DNA of 64,000 bases from Epiperipatus broadwayi. Its lineage: Eukaryota > Onychophora > Udeonychophora > Euonychophora > Peripatidae. Positions 41,601-47,506 of the stretch are shown here, in pieces. The stretch is taken from assembly GCA_028023455.1 (NCBI GenBank), contig JAQFVV010000158.1, positions 1,610,001 through 1,674,000 on the forward strand, given 5' to 3'. Every line of letters starts with the position of its first letter. Position 1 is the stretch's first letter. A program made the position numbers and the translations under genes. Below the pieces are notes generated by a model. It made no database searches. It was not told the DNA's origin and saw only the letters and a list, made by a program, of their open reading frames with translations.

Positions 41601-42313
41601 GTTACAAATATTTATTATCACTATTGAAACTTTATAATTTTATTATTACAACTATTAATATATAACAAGTATTTTATTTGCTTTACATATGTCAATATAT
41701 GTGAAGTAGGAAAGATTTGACATTACAAAATCAAAAATGCATCAAACATCTACAGAGAACAAATATAATACTAATGAAAATCAAAATATTTATCTAGGAA
41801 GAAAATCAATTTTTAAAAAATGATACATAAATAATATAAGATTTAAAAAGTATTCGTTAATAAAGTTATTAGCCAGAAATAAAATTCATTCAATGGTTAG
41901 CGAATGCTAATAACAATTTTTAAAAATATTTCTTTGCCATTACAAATCGATCTTTTGAAAGAAGATTTAATTTAGCAAGTGATGGAATGGCTAAAATGAA
42001 GAACAGAACTATTAAAAGACATGAAATAATAATGAGTGAGTTTAAAAAATTATATTTTCTACAAATTGTTTTTATTAACCAGATCAAAAATTGTGTTTAA
42101 CGTGTATAGTTTTGACATTTGTATGAGTTTCTAATATAATAGAAAGAAAGACAAATACAAAAAAATAGTAATCTTACTTGAATATACTTTTTAATAGTGC
42201 TCTTTTTTCTTGTAAGATTAAATAACTTGCAATAGAATTGACTCCATTCTGAATATTATCAACGCAACTTTGAGAAAAATTACCAAAATTGTACCCAACA
42301 ATTGCCAGATACT
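14522..42313 (-). CDS. S28-family serine carboxypeptidase/aminopeptidase, six 3' exons
   Basis: Family S28 comprises lysosomal or secreted peptidases (PRCP, DPP7, thymus-specific PRSS16) that cleave next to proline. Six exons (42178-42313, 26204-26318, 25925-26120, 15073-15166, 14778-14986, 14522-14628) all have AG/GT borders and join without a phase error into about 285 codons plus stop. Visible family marks in order: EYLAIV; a Cys-rich start of the cap (SCVDNIQNG); VVQYDKP; RQWLYQTCTEF with FQT and FG-FFPL; QMCSD; NGSEDPWHALSP, which holds the catalytic Asp; and SHCADMY, which holds the catalytic His. The family is usually ~480-510 residues. The N-terminal ~200, with the signal peptide and the GGSY-type serine motif, must lie upstream of 42313 and I could not find them. 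I cannot tell which subfamily it is, though the SHCADM form leans toward PRSS16/K12H4.7-like proteins. No stop or frameshift interrupts the visible exons. Confidence 0.88.
14778..14986 (-). CDS. S28 peptidase exon with catalytic Asp
   Basis: The acceptor is TTTTTCAG and the donor AAAG|GTAAGC. It encodes YFVQMCSDIYSRYINSDF..., then NGGLSPKVTNIVFPNGSEDP and WHALSP. The Asp of SEDPW is the expected charge-relay Asp of the S28 triad. Confidence 0.9.
15073..15166 (-). CDS. S28 peptidase exon with RQW-YQTC motif
   Basis: It encodes RQWLYQTCTEFAYFQTSSD... ending PFGDFFPL. Two AG acceptors lie four bases apart; only the outer one (ATATAG|CTAGG, exon start 15166) keeps the reading frame with the preceding exon and yields the conserved Arg before QW. 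The donor is TTAAA|GTAATT in the reading-strand sense. Confidence 0.88.
15170..17960. other. S28 intron: AT-rich, no recognised element
   Basis: The A-rich sequence on the + strand (15590-17940) has the texture of decayed retrotransposon coding DNA, with many short Lys/Asn/Glu frames. I could not match any frame to a reverse transcriptase, endonuclease or transposase motif, so I leave it unnamed. Confidence 0.35.
17967..18217. mobile_element. 251-bp MITE with 73-bp TIRs
   Basis: 17967-18039 and 18145-18217 are near-perfect inverted repeats (for example AGTAATCAATGGATGCAAGA and GGTTTTTGCA, and AGGCTAAACT at the tips), differing at about nine sites. The ~105-bp centre is GC-richer than the flanks. 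The element is too small to code for anything, and the 71-codon frame across it is a product of the repeat. It lies in an S28 intron. Confidence 0.8.
18900..20560 (+). pseudogene. Decayed hAT-type transposase (ZBED/GTF2IRD2-like)
   Basis: Short frames in order match the RNase-H-fold transposase seen in ZBED5, FAM200 and GTF2IRD2-type proteins: TLGEMIKEAF (about 19215); a stretch ending LQFDDSP, the SLQLDEST position (about 19390-19410); IVSMSTDG (about 19535); LLYHADVHWL (about 19735-19770); then DLTSIVNIINHLNKLNLQLQ and GRNKTIAKM (about 19870-19960). The family motif TDG carries a catalytic Asp, and HADVRWL is the most conserved block. Many stops and frameshifts separate these pieces, so it is dead. 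No TIR or 8-bp duplication was found. It lies in an S28 intron and shares no strand with that gene. Confidence 0.7.
20570..20960 (+). pseudogene. LINE endonuclease fragment (Jockey/CR1-like)
   Basis: Across one or two frameshifts the sequence reads EEYGLIALTEIWLND, then a weak middle part, then DSIWIEMTLESQLYLVGNLY followed by MYNDLEK. ALTETWLN and the DSIWIE...VGNLY spacing are standard in the apurinic endonuclease domain of Jockey/CR1-group LINEs. No reverse transcriptase follows in the same orientation. It directly abuts the hAT remains. Confidence 0.6.
21075..21850. mobile_element. Inverted-repeat element, ~270-bp arms
   Basis: The left arm (about 21075-21345) and right arm (about 21575-21850) pair over several blocks: GGCAAATATTTCTTTTTGCC, GTGTTGGAACTATT, ATATAATTTTCCAT, TCATTAGCCA and TAGTTAAATT. 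Pairing is imperfect and interrupted by indels. The right arm also carries a 31-bp direct duplication (21570-21625). A third, partial copy of the outer part lies at about 28085-28175. No coding content. Confidence 0.55.
21980..24900. other. S28 intron: AT-rich, one possible transposase scrap
   Basis: Mostly unrecognised. On the - strand near 23092-23121 the frame reads CQKGIILLHD, which is close to the KG-LLLHDNARPH block of mariner transposases. The residues after HD (YSNIL) do not fit well, and nothing else in the frame matches, so I do not call a gene. Confidence 0.3.
24395..25080. repeat. Diverged ~50-bp tandem repeat
   Basis: Three units at about 24921, 24977 and 25028 share GATTAACAACTTTTACAGAT, CTTAATT, CTTC and a T run. 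Weaker relatives with AGTTCCAGGT lie at 24375-24440. The units differ by many substitutions. Confidence 0.5.
25080..25924. other. S28 intron sequence, nothing recognised
   Basis: Sequence just downstream of the 25925 donor, reading the - strand. No repeat or frame I can support. Confidence 0.35.
25925..26120 (-). CDS. S28 peptidase exon
   Basis: The acceptor is TTTGTTTAG and the donor GGAG|GTAAGA. It encodes RPLTQNINQTCAIM through LYNWDSEANEG. It has two N-glycosylation sequons (NQT, NTS), fitting a lysosomal or secreted protein. The intron to the previous exon is only 83 bp, in contrast with the 10.8-kb intron that follows. Confidence 0.85.
26204..26318 (-). CDS. S28 peptidase exon
   Basis: The acceptor is TTATTTCAG and the donor ATG|GTAATT. 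It encodes LCSDIDPKNSEDIMTFYEM through VVQYDKPINHLM. The VVQY motif is typical of the S28 cap region. Confidence 0.85.
26650..27900 (-). pseudogene. Decayed RTE/CR1-like LINE reverse transcriptase
   Basis: On the - strand, pieces in the right order resemble a LINE reverse transcriptase. Near 27480-27510 is TGFRKG (the QAGFRKG block), followed by NLID and by MSEN...KKVSFA, the position just before the first catalytic Asp block. About 600 bp further on is SYEYESWTLKMDRKK (26765-26825), matching the YGCESWTL-KxxxKK segment downstream of the polymerase. The catalytic YADD box is not readable, and stops occur every 10-20 codons. It lies inside the 15.9-kb S28 intron, in the same orientation as that gene. 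Confidence 0.5.
28170..28720 (-). pseudogene. LINE ORF2 C-terminal fragment
   Basis: The - strand frames include RLGFKLRYEGRK, KICKADLTVSIHTNEEM and DLVCKLYKKGMENIRHMLIK followed by CKCLQAKR. The last part fits the C-terminal zinc-finger segment of LINE ORF2 proteins (C-x2-C...H-x4-C) with the first Cys pair damaged. It is probably the 3' end of the LINE at 31320-32405, separated from it by about 2.6 kb of unrelated sequence. Confidence 0.5.
28720..31320. mobile_element. Probable 2.6-kb insertion splitting the LINE
   Basis: LINE coding homology stops near 31320 and resumes near 28720. The DNA between is GC-richer and contains a 9-bp hairpin arm pair (CCGAATGTC 29161 / GACATTCGG 29217), a TATA-like site (CTATAAAAAGAAGGG, 29298) and an open exon-like frame (29381-29573). 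On the - strand near 30860-30890 it reads MRQGCVL, a possible scrap of another reverse transcriptase. The class of the insert is unknown; an LTR-type element would fit the TATA-plus-leader layout. Confidence 0.35.
29381..29573 (-). other. Exon-like open frame of unknown identity
   Basis: It is open from an ATG at 29573 (preceded by TTTTCAG|GTAG) to a GT donor at 29380 (TTTTG|GTTAGA). It encodes about 64 residues beginning MFGRLYNSAAKSGNVHIFGS, then SSSRVPCVITSDGLRQHM and TISERNSLLALYSVMSRFTN. Amino-acid use is balanced, unlike the Lys/Asn/Ile-rich noise frames around it. I do not recognise it. It could be an exon of a nested gene or part of a retroelement. Confidence 0.3.
31320..32405 (-). 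pseudogene. Decayed LINE reverse transcriptase
   Basis: On the - strand the pieces run in LINE order. First come GVGLRQGCSMSSILFLLYLQ (RT motif B) and LLTLLFADIFLC (32340-32095), where the catalytic FADD has lost one Asp through a deletion. Then KKSKVMIINAGEREEKEFL, RYNYLGIILSNQ and a thumb region (to 31880), followed by TYGSDA, KYALDANMWMV, EIQGEMGWLSFY and KSLNIYRSK (31870-31370). Stops and frameshifts interrupt it. The domain pattern is that of a LINE ORF2 of the kind common in invertebrates; I cannot fix the clade. Confidence 0.65.
32405..32595 (-). repeat. Second copy of the LINE thumb region
   Basis: 32405-32595 repeats 31735-31876 almost base for base (shared AACACCCCTTTACTAACAC, ACAATTCTTGCTACATC, CTACTTCTCTTT), in the same orientation, about 700 bp apart. 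It reads into the longer LINE copy with no spacer, so either a truncated second insertion or a local duplication produced it. Confidence 0.65.
33100..33920. repeat. Diverged ~320-bp tandem repeat, 2.5 units
   Basis: Units start near 33110, 33430 and 33740. Shared landmarks in order: TAATTTCTAGTT, GACCAATAAATCAAAT, TTAAACTTTT.AG, ATTATTAGATT, ATAGGAATT.A.AAATCTA, ATTTCTTACTCATTCATGAA and TTTTAAGTCAAATATTTGCA. Identity by eye is about 70-75 percent. No coding frame. Confidence 0.65.
33920..35371. other. AT-rich intron sequence, nothing recognised
   Basis: Lies between the tandem repeat and the gypsy element. It includes a short TG microsatellite (34434-34450). No frame or inverted repeat that I can support. 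Confidence 0.35.
34434..34450. repeat. (TG)n microsatellite
   Basis: Eight uninterrupted TG units. Confidence 0.9.
35372..36003 (+). repeat. 5' LTR of the gypsy element
   Basis: It starts TGCTGCATATTGACTAAAA and ends TGTACACATCA. It aligns along its length with 39788-40275 plus 41156-41267 (for example AATATAAAGTTACATG, GACAATAAAAG, CTAGAAATAATTAAAAT, AAAATGTCAGCAGA, TAAAACAAAACAG). The many differences between the LTRs show an old insertion. Confidence 0.75.
36006..36022 (+). other. Primer-binding site candidate
   Basis: TGGCACAATTTGACAATT begins two bases after the LTR terminal CA. A TGG start complementary to a tRNA CCA end at this position is the standard arrangement. I did not identify the tRNA. 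Confidence 0.5.
36080..36770 (+). pseudogene. gypsy gag remnant with broken zinc knuckle
   Basis: The frames give LLNSLCDLKMFENILYKELL and LNSYFEPTTLKYTAQLRFQN (36255-36390), which fit the capsid segment L-x-xHFxPxxxxxxxRxxFxxR of this group. YDIALRELSKEYIF and MLLDQLVWDTQNERQIMLSE (36420-36540) follow. A knuckle-like YCSEKKGHIKRMC (36700-36745) has one residue too many between Cys and His and lacks the first Cys. Several stops are present. Confidence 0.65.
37180..38000 (+). pseudogene. gypsy reverse transcriptase remnant
   Basis: PRKVPFTLKANVEEVLNDLA then IKGNIMPTEES (37250-37355) is the entry to the RT domain. After broken frames, QAKLENLLEGVEEVIPQLDN then ILIIAESEIQL (37645-37735) covers the active-site region. 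The YxDD box reads QLDN here, so the second catalytic Asp is lost. KIKFLGHIIIVKDKYFNSDK (37825-37885) is the LGHxI segment after the thumb. Confidence 0.75.
38040..38480 (+). pseudogene. gypsy RNase H remnant
   Basis: LITMDISDFVIGAVISHSIY at about 38135 holds the first RNase H Asp (TxDASxxGxGAVLSQ). It is followed by VYASRILLMGEKNYSQSDKK (38218-38275), the ASRxLxxxExNYSxxEKE block, in which the Glu of EKE is changed. FTDHRPL is damaged (TIGLYWEYL). Confidence 0.7.
38590..39420 (+). pseudogene. gypsy integrase remnant
   Basis: LLYEGHSRIL near 38710 and DIEEIVKKHPAY (38760-38796) form the zinc-binding part of integrase (LHxxHxGIxxxK...CxxC, the second Cys replaced by stop). HVESFHEYIFLVIIDSYPKW (38875-38935) is the catalytic core start with D-x-YSKW. 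Further scraps resemble SDNGxQF (ENDAGFCS) and APYHPxxNGLAE (PELNGLAKK) at 39030-39145. Confidence 0.7.
39772..39784 (+). other. Polypurine tract
   Basis: AGAGTGAAGGAGA lies three bases before the 3' LTR start, the expected place for the plus-strand primer. Confidence 0.55.
40276..41155. mobile_element. Penelope-like element, inverted head-to-head dimer
   Basis: TGAGAAATATATT at 40263-40275 is repeated at 41156-41168, a 13-bp target duplication within the gypsy LTR. Inside, 40277-40620 and about 40765-41097 are long inverted arms. Read outward, each arm ends with a motif like GTTGAAACGTTGGATGTATT preceded by CTTGAAAAAGACTATATAAA. Upstream on the - strand (40740 toward 40580) the frame reads EYIKSYHERIIKEGIYIREI followed by EPEVNRM, which fits the C-terminal end of the GIY-YIG region of Penelope-like proteins. 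Two 5'-truncated copies therefore point away from each other with their 3' ends outside. Inverted tandem copies are a known habit of Penelope-like elements. Confidence 0.65.
40650..40741. repeat. 47-bp direct duplication at the dimer centre
   Basis: GATATGACTTAATATATTCT AAAGG... occurs twice in a row (from 40654 and from 40701), ending TTTCAAAATCT both times. It lies close to the junction of the inverted copies. Confidence 0.7.
41268..42177. other. AT-rich intron sequence, nothing recognised
   Basis: Between the gypsy element and the S28 exon at 42178. No frame or repeat that I can support. Confidence 0.35.
42178..42313 (-). CDS. S28 peptidase exon (first one visible)
   Basis: The acceptor is TTAATCAG, preceded by a long pyrimidine run (the A tract at 42319-42337 on the + strand); the donor is CAA|GTAAGA. 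It encodes EYLAIVGYNFGNFSQSC... to ...LLKSIF. The first two bases finish a Glu codon and the last two start the codon completed by the next exon, 15.9 kb away. Confidence 0.85.
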
Positions 42314-42319
42314 CTGATT

Positions 42320-42900
42320 AAAAAAAAAAAAAAAAAATGCTTTTTTAAAAGAGAATTTTAAGATTAATTACTGTTTACTTAATTAATTAACATTTATTAA
42401 TGTTTCTTAACTAAAAGTCAAAAATTAAAATTATTAAGAAAATCAGTTTATTTTACAAATAAACATCAAAATAAAAAATTTGTTGTATTTTAGAAGACAT
42501 TTTAATAATATGTCATTCATTTAGAGACATTTTGATATTATTTTTTGAAGAATTTGCATTGGAGAAAGAGATTTAAGAGTCTAGATGGTGCAATCTTGGT
42601 AAGGTTTATGCCCTTATGTTATCATGAACAGCAAATTTTGATATTAGGCACAAATTATTTTACTTCGTGCTTAATATAAGATCCATCTTTCCTTGTGTGT
42701 TTGCAGACATTAATTCATGGTTTTACATGTTAATCATCGGTTCTTTCCAAATACTACTATTGTCTGATTTTTTGTAACTTTTCCATTTAAATTCTTGTCA
42801 ATATTTGTCAAAATCATACTTTTCAAAAAAAAAAAAAAAAAAAGAGATCTAACACTTTTCTAATTTTTTTTTTTTTTTGATAAACTACTTATATAAACTT
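42320..42900. other. Upstream intron of S28, low-complexity runs
   Basis: A long A run at 42319-42337 serves as the pyrimidine tract of the 42313 acceptor when read on the - strand. Further A and T runs lie at 42824-42843 and 42866-42879. No coding frame. Confidence 0.4.
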
Positions 42901-42944
42901 TTCTGCTTTCTTAGTTTACCTTCCCCACAAATGTATTGAAATCA

Positions 42945-43350
42945 CCTATACTTGGTTTATCTTTTCGATAACTGATCTAGATCACATTGTTATCTGCTTG
43001 ATTTATCTTTTCAATAAAGCTAATAAGGTCACTTTACTTTGTTTATTTTTTCAACAAAGCTCATTATATCCTCTTGTTGCTTATCAAATTTACCTTTTTG
43101 GCAAAATTGACAAGATTTCTTTTTATCTACTCGGTTTATTTTCTTGACAAAGCTTCTACAATTACCATTCCATTTGTTTGGTCTACTTTATCAGTAAAAT
43201 TATATGGTCACATTATTGCGTGTTTTATTTACCTTCATATCAAAACTAATAAGATAACTTCACTTTCTTTGTTCATCTTCTTGACAAAGTGAATAATCTC
43301 AGTTTGCTACTTTATTGATTATTATATCTGCTATTTGATTTACTTTCTCA
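42945..43350. repeat. ~45-bp minisatellite, 8-9 diverged units
   Basis: Each unit has a core like TTTATCTTTTCAATAAAGCT followed by ~25 variable bases ending in TTTG or CTTG (cores near 42957, 43003, 43045, 43090, 43135, 43187, 43226, 43278). On the - strand several units read as a 15-residue module such as SFVKKINRVDKK and SFVEKINKVK, hinting that the array derives from a coding repeat, but stops interrupt it. Confidence 0.6.
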
Positions 43351-43543
43351 ATAACATTCACATAAATGTTCTGCACATTTATACAGAAAAGATAGCCTAT
43401 ATGTTTTAAATTTAGCTCTTATTCCTAGCATATCATAATGTTATACATCGAAAGCATTCTAAGCATGAATAGGAGCTGAATTTAAAACATATAGACTACC
43501 TTTTTTATATAAATGCCTATAACATTTATGTGAATATTACATA
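43351..43543. mobile_element. ~190-bp palindromic element (MITE candidate)
   Basis: Arms of about 80 bp (43351-43430 and 43460-43543) pair through ATTCACATAAATGTT, CATTTATA, CTATATGTTTTAAATT and AGCTC.TATTC. The ~30-bp loop is unpaired. No coding capacity. Confidence 0.65.
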
Positions 43544-43691
43544 TAACCAGAAAAGAAAAGAAAAAAAATTTTGGTATAAATTTTTCAATAACAGTAACAT
43601 GATTCTTGCTGATTATTTAACACATTAATGACTGATTTTTATGAAATCAAGGATTATTCTTCTGATACAATGTGTAACATTATAACAAAAA

Positions 43692-45056
43692 TTGGTGCTT
43701 GTCTTATAGATAAAGACGTCGTTCGATGGCGCCGTTTTCATGCTAAAACTATAAAATATGCTCATTCCTGGGCCATTAATTATAATCATTTTAATGTGTT
43801 TTTTGTAATGCGAAAATAAAAACAAAAGAAAATCGTCTTTTTTAAATATTATTTAATTTTAAATATTATTTTTTATTAACGTATACAAATTAAATGATAA
43901 TAATAAATGTAAAATAAAATAAACAAATTACAATTTGATTCGTGTTTTTTAGTTTGCTTTATTAGAAAAATCAATTTTCTATCAGAGATTTTTTTACTGG
44001 GGTTACGGCTTTTTTTTTTCTTGTTGTTTAAAAACTCATAATCGGAATAAAAAGTAAAATTTCTTACTCTTCCTTTTACATTCTATTTCTACAGAGAAAC
44101 AGATATTATTGTGTTATCGCTATTTTTTACTTTTTTAGTCTTTGTTTTAAATTTTTTTTTTTTACAGACAAACAGATATTACCGCTATTTTTTATTTCAA
44201 ATACAATGACAACAAAAAGTAAAAGTTGTTACCGTTAGGTTTAGGGTTAATTTTAGGGTTAGATTTAGGGTTAGTTTTAGGGTTAGGTTTACATTTAGTG
44301 TTCTGTTGTTTGTAATGCTAAAATAAAAAATATCAAAATCCTATTTTTGTAAATATTTTTTTTTAGTAACATCTATGAAATAAATGATAACAATAAACAT
44401 AAACTATATTCAACAAAGTATAACCGTAGTCTGAGAAAAGAAAGAAAGTAAAACTTTTTTAAACAACAACAAAAATTTCTTTACTTATTAATCATGTTTA
44501 TAATATATGCTTTTTATGAAATTTACAAAAACCATGCATAATTGCACTTTTCTTACTGGATATTTTTGTGTTACCACTCTTTTTTACTTGTTTGTTTTGT
44601 GGAATGTTATGAACAGTACGTTACTTGATGTGTTACCTAATTCCAACTCACTTTACACATATATCTTGTCAACATTTTCCCAATTAAAACTTCAATACAG
44701 TACGGTGTAAAAAGTCTGATAATTATTACTTTACAAAATCTGAACATTTCAATACTTTAAAATAAAAAAAAATCCAATGAAAACAACATTTCCATCCAAT
44801 TAAAAAAAACACCCCCTCTCACCAAGCCGTAACCATGTTATAAACTGTGCGAATTCGGAAAATGTATTTGCTGTGATGTGACACACATGCTGTACTGCGA
44901 CATGACATAGCGGCCTGCAATCTGTAGCACAACAAAAAAGTTGTATTATAGAAAACGCGGGTTCGAACGTGTCGGCCACGGAAATGGCATTTTTATGTGT
45001 TTTAGCATGAAAACGGCACCATAGAGTGGCATCTTTAGCTATAAGACTAGTACCCA
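43692..45056. mobile_element. TIR element copy A with telomere-like repeats
   Basis: The terminal inverted repeats (43692-43747 and 45001-45056) share GTCTTATAG.TAAAGA and TGGTGCCGTTTTCATGCTAAAAC-type sequence. The interior is non-coding and AT-rich apart from the telomere-like array at 44237-44298 and a GC-richer right end (44820-45040) carrying GGGTTCGAACGTGTCGGCCAC. An 85-codon - strand frame in that end is not conserved in copy B, so it is not a gene. Non-autonomous, superfamily unknown. It belongs with copy B at 47507-48869. Confidence 0.75.
44237..44298 (+). repeat. Telomere-like 12-bp repeat (TTTAGGGTTAGN)n
   Basis: About five units of TTTAGGGTTAGN/TTTAGGGTTAAT occur in a row. The pattern is a degenerate form of the animal telomere repeat TTAGGG. 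It is located internally within TIR element A, and a shorter version recurs in copy B (47877-47895 and 48059-48098), so it is a property of the element and not a marker of a chromosome end. Confidence 0.75.
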
Positions 45057-45320
45057 AAAATCTATTATTGTTTCACAAAAGTCATTCAGAGATTTAAAAA
45101 CTTTTGATGGGTGGGCTCTTGTTTCAGCTTCTATCATGAATGTAAATATAGAATAGTTATTTATAACTCCAAAATAACTAAGAAATTCTGATGTTTGCAG
45201 AATTATGTGGTTAATTGGCCAATAATGCCTTTGATTATGAAAAATTATGCACATGTAGTTTTCTTATCTTTCTCCAAAATCTAATTCAAAATTTAGGTTG
45301 AAATCATTTTTGTATGTGCA
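45057..45320. other. Short AT-rich spacer
   Basis: Contains an open - strand frame of 71 codons (45039-45254) with no recognisable motif, and an AT run at 45325. Confidence 0.3.
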
Positions 45321-45321
45321 T

Positions 45322-45540
45322 TATATATATATATCATTCAAAAAATCAGTCAGCACTTAGACAATCCCAATATTAATAACAATCAATAATTCCAAACTGT
45401 TGACAAGGCAACCTTTTAACAATAAAGATGGAATCTTACTTTTAGACCAATATATTTATATAGACCCTAAAGATTGCAACTTGACCACAGAGATTGAAAT
45501 TATTGATACAAATAAGTTTAAATAAACCTCTTTAAACAGG
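45322..45540. repeat. Left copy of a ~215-bp inverted-repeat family
   Basis: The reverse complement matches 50870-51068: shared blocks include CACTTAGACAAT, AATAACAATCAA, TTCCAAACTGTTGACAAGG, TTTTAACAATAAA, ATATTTATATAGAC and TAAAGATT. The two copies face each other across 5.3 kb that includes TIR element B. They may be the ends of one large element or two independent insertions. Confidence 0.6.
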
Positions 45541-46680
45541 TAAATATAACCTTTTCTGAATGCTGACTAATAAATAGTCAAATATAATCATTACAAACTG
45601 TAATTATAAATTTCAAATTGCACCTAAAATATTACTTAAATAATAAGTGTAATATATATTGTACATATATGTATCTCAATCACATATATATATATTCTTT
45701 AATTTAAAAAAATTTTTTTTATGTATACATAGATTTATGTGTGCGAGTATTATATATAGTTTATAGATGATAGATTAATAAGCAGTAATGAATATAAGGT
45801 TACCAGAAATAATATTTAATATATTGATCTATTATTTTTGTTAAATAAGACATTTAATTATTTAGCTTTATTTCTTTGAAATAAAATAGGCTGGAAAGGA
45901 TGGTGTCAGAGATTAATAGATAAAATGCACATGAGTGATGAAAGTGTGAAAGAGTGTACAGCTGTATGAATATAAAATCATTTTTACACAAATCTTTATT
46001 GACTATAGATTGCAAGCTTTATTGTTTTGTGTTATCTGGATCTTAGATGTCTAGAGAAGGAAGAAATGCTTTGACAGAATAAATGTAATTATTAATCTTC
46101 TTATTAATTGCTAAGGACCGTCAACTTGGGAGAATTTGATTGCTATCTCCAAAATGACAGCTATTGGTAGGAGATTTTTTTTTCTTTGATCAGAAATTCG
46201 GAATATAAAAAGAGTGGAACAATATTAATAAAGGCAGTTGTTAAAGTTGAAAGAAGAGGCAGTTGTTTTAACTTTAAAGAGATGGGCAGTTAAAGTTAAA
46301 CTTTTTTTTTGAGCAGAATATTCATTTTTAAGGCAGTTTTTTTTTTTTTAAAAAAAAAGGAAAAAAGATTCAGTTTTTTTTTAAAGCTAAAGAGATGGGC
46401 AGTTAAAAAGTTAAAGTTTTTTTTTTTTTGGCAGTAAAAGGCAGTTGGCAGCAGTTTTTCATCTGTTTTTTTTTTAAAGCTTAGAATGAGCTATTGATTT
46501 TTTTTTCTCTTTAAAAATTAAAGAAGAAAATATGACTCTTGCTTTAAAATCAGCATAAAAGATGTGCGCCCATATAAATAATTTCACCACAAAATTAGTC
46601 TAAAGATATGGATGTAAATTGAATCCTTTGAAAGAAGTTGTTAAAATAATATATAATGGTACTTATATATATATTGGCTG
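45541..46680. repeat. AT-rich stretch with degenerate GGCAGTT repeats
   Basis: 45541-46210 shows nothing I can name. 46225-46465 contains repeated GGGCAGTTAAAGTTAAA and GGCAGTT words between T and A runs, a degenerate short-period array. Confidence 0.4.
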
Positions 46681-46979
46681 TTTGTGACACAATCAGGATG
46701 CCATGCTAATTTTTTGCCATTTTGTTCCTTGGTACCTGGCATTCATGTGTTAAATTCACCAAGCTATTTGTGGACTCATATACAGGTCTATAATAACCAA
46801 AGAATGGCCGATTTCAAAGTCAACTACAGATGCTATCTAAGAGTCTTCTTTTTTGTCTCCTGGCCTATTAAAAGACCATCATCTTTGAATGGAGGGAGAA
46901 GAGGAAAGAGAAGAAAGAAGATGTATAAAGTCATAAAAGCAACCTCAATTAATCTATAAATAAATTTTTTAAAGTTTTC

Positions 46980-47198
46980 TTCACATTTGTCTCAAGTATC
47001 TGCAATATGAAAAAAAGTATCTGCAATAATTTTTAAAATAGTAGGAACAAGCAAACCAATCAGTTCACATTTGTCTAAAGTATCTGCAATAACTCTTTTA
47101 AAATAGCAGGAACAAGCAAACCAACCAGTTCATATTTATCTAAAGTATCTGCAATAATTTTTAAAATGGTAGGAACAAGCAAACCAACCAGTTGAAGC
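46980..47198. repeat. ~62-bp tandem repeat, 3 units
   Basis: The unit (CACATTTGTCTAAAGTATCT, GCAATAA, TTTTTAAAAT, GTAGGAACAAGCAAACCAAC, CAGT) is present three times, at about 46981, 47063 and 47127, with few differences. The first unit has an internal duplication of AAGTATCTGCAATA. Confidence 0.75.
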
Positions 47199-47506
47199 TA
47201 TAAATTAGGAGAATGGTCTGATATTTAAACCTGGGACATTAATAAAAACTGAAAAATGGATTGGGTAACTTTGAAATTTAATTAACAAATTTTTCTTATT
47301 TACTTATTAAAAGTAAATTTTAATTTCTACCAAGTCAATCTTTTTTTTTCTTTTCTTTTGATACCGAAACATTAGGAATTTGTTTATTGATTGTGTTATT
47401 CTCAATACTACATAACATTACACACACACAGTTTAAATTCATTAAACTTAGTTTTTCATTATTTCTGATTTTCTTTATTATATATTGTACTACTAAAATG
47501 TTTTTT

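Noticed and set aside
42945-43350. CRISPR-like array
   Set aside because: Repeat cores are diverged and the whole unit varies; the genome is eukaryotic and there are no cas genes.
44237-44298. Telomere repeat as a sign of a chromosome end or fusion
   Set aside because: The same motif sits at the same place in a second copy of a transposon, so it belongs to the element.
44800-45057. 85-codon frame in the right end of TIR element A
   Set aside because: The matching part of copy B is not open in the same frame, so it is not a conserved protein.
46684-46959. 91-codon frame on the + strand
   Set aside because: No motif, no splice context that makes sense, and it ends in a Lys/Arg-rich purine run.
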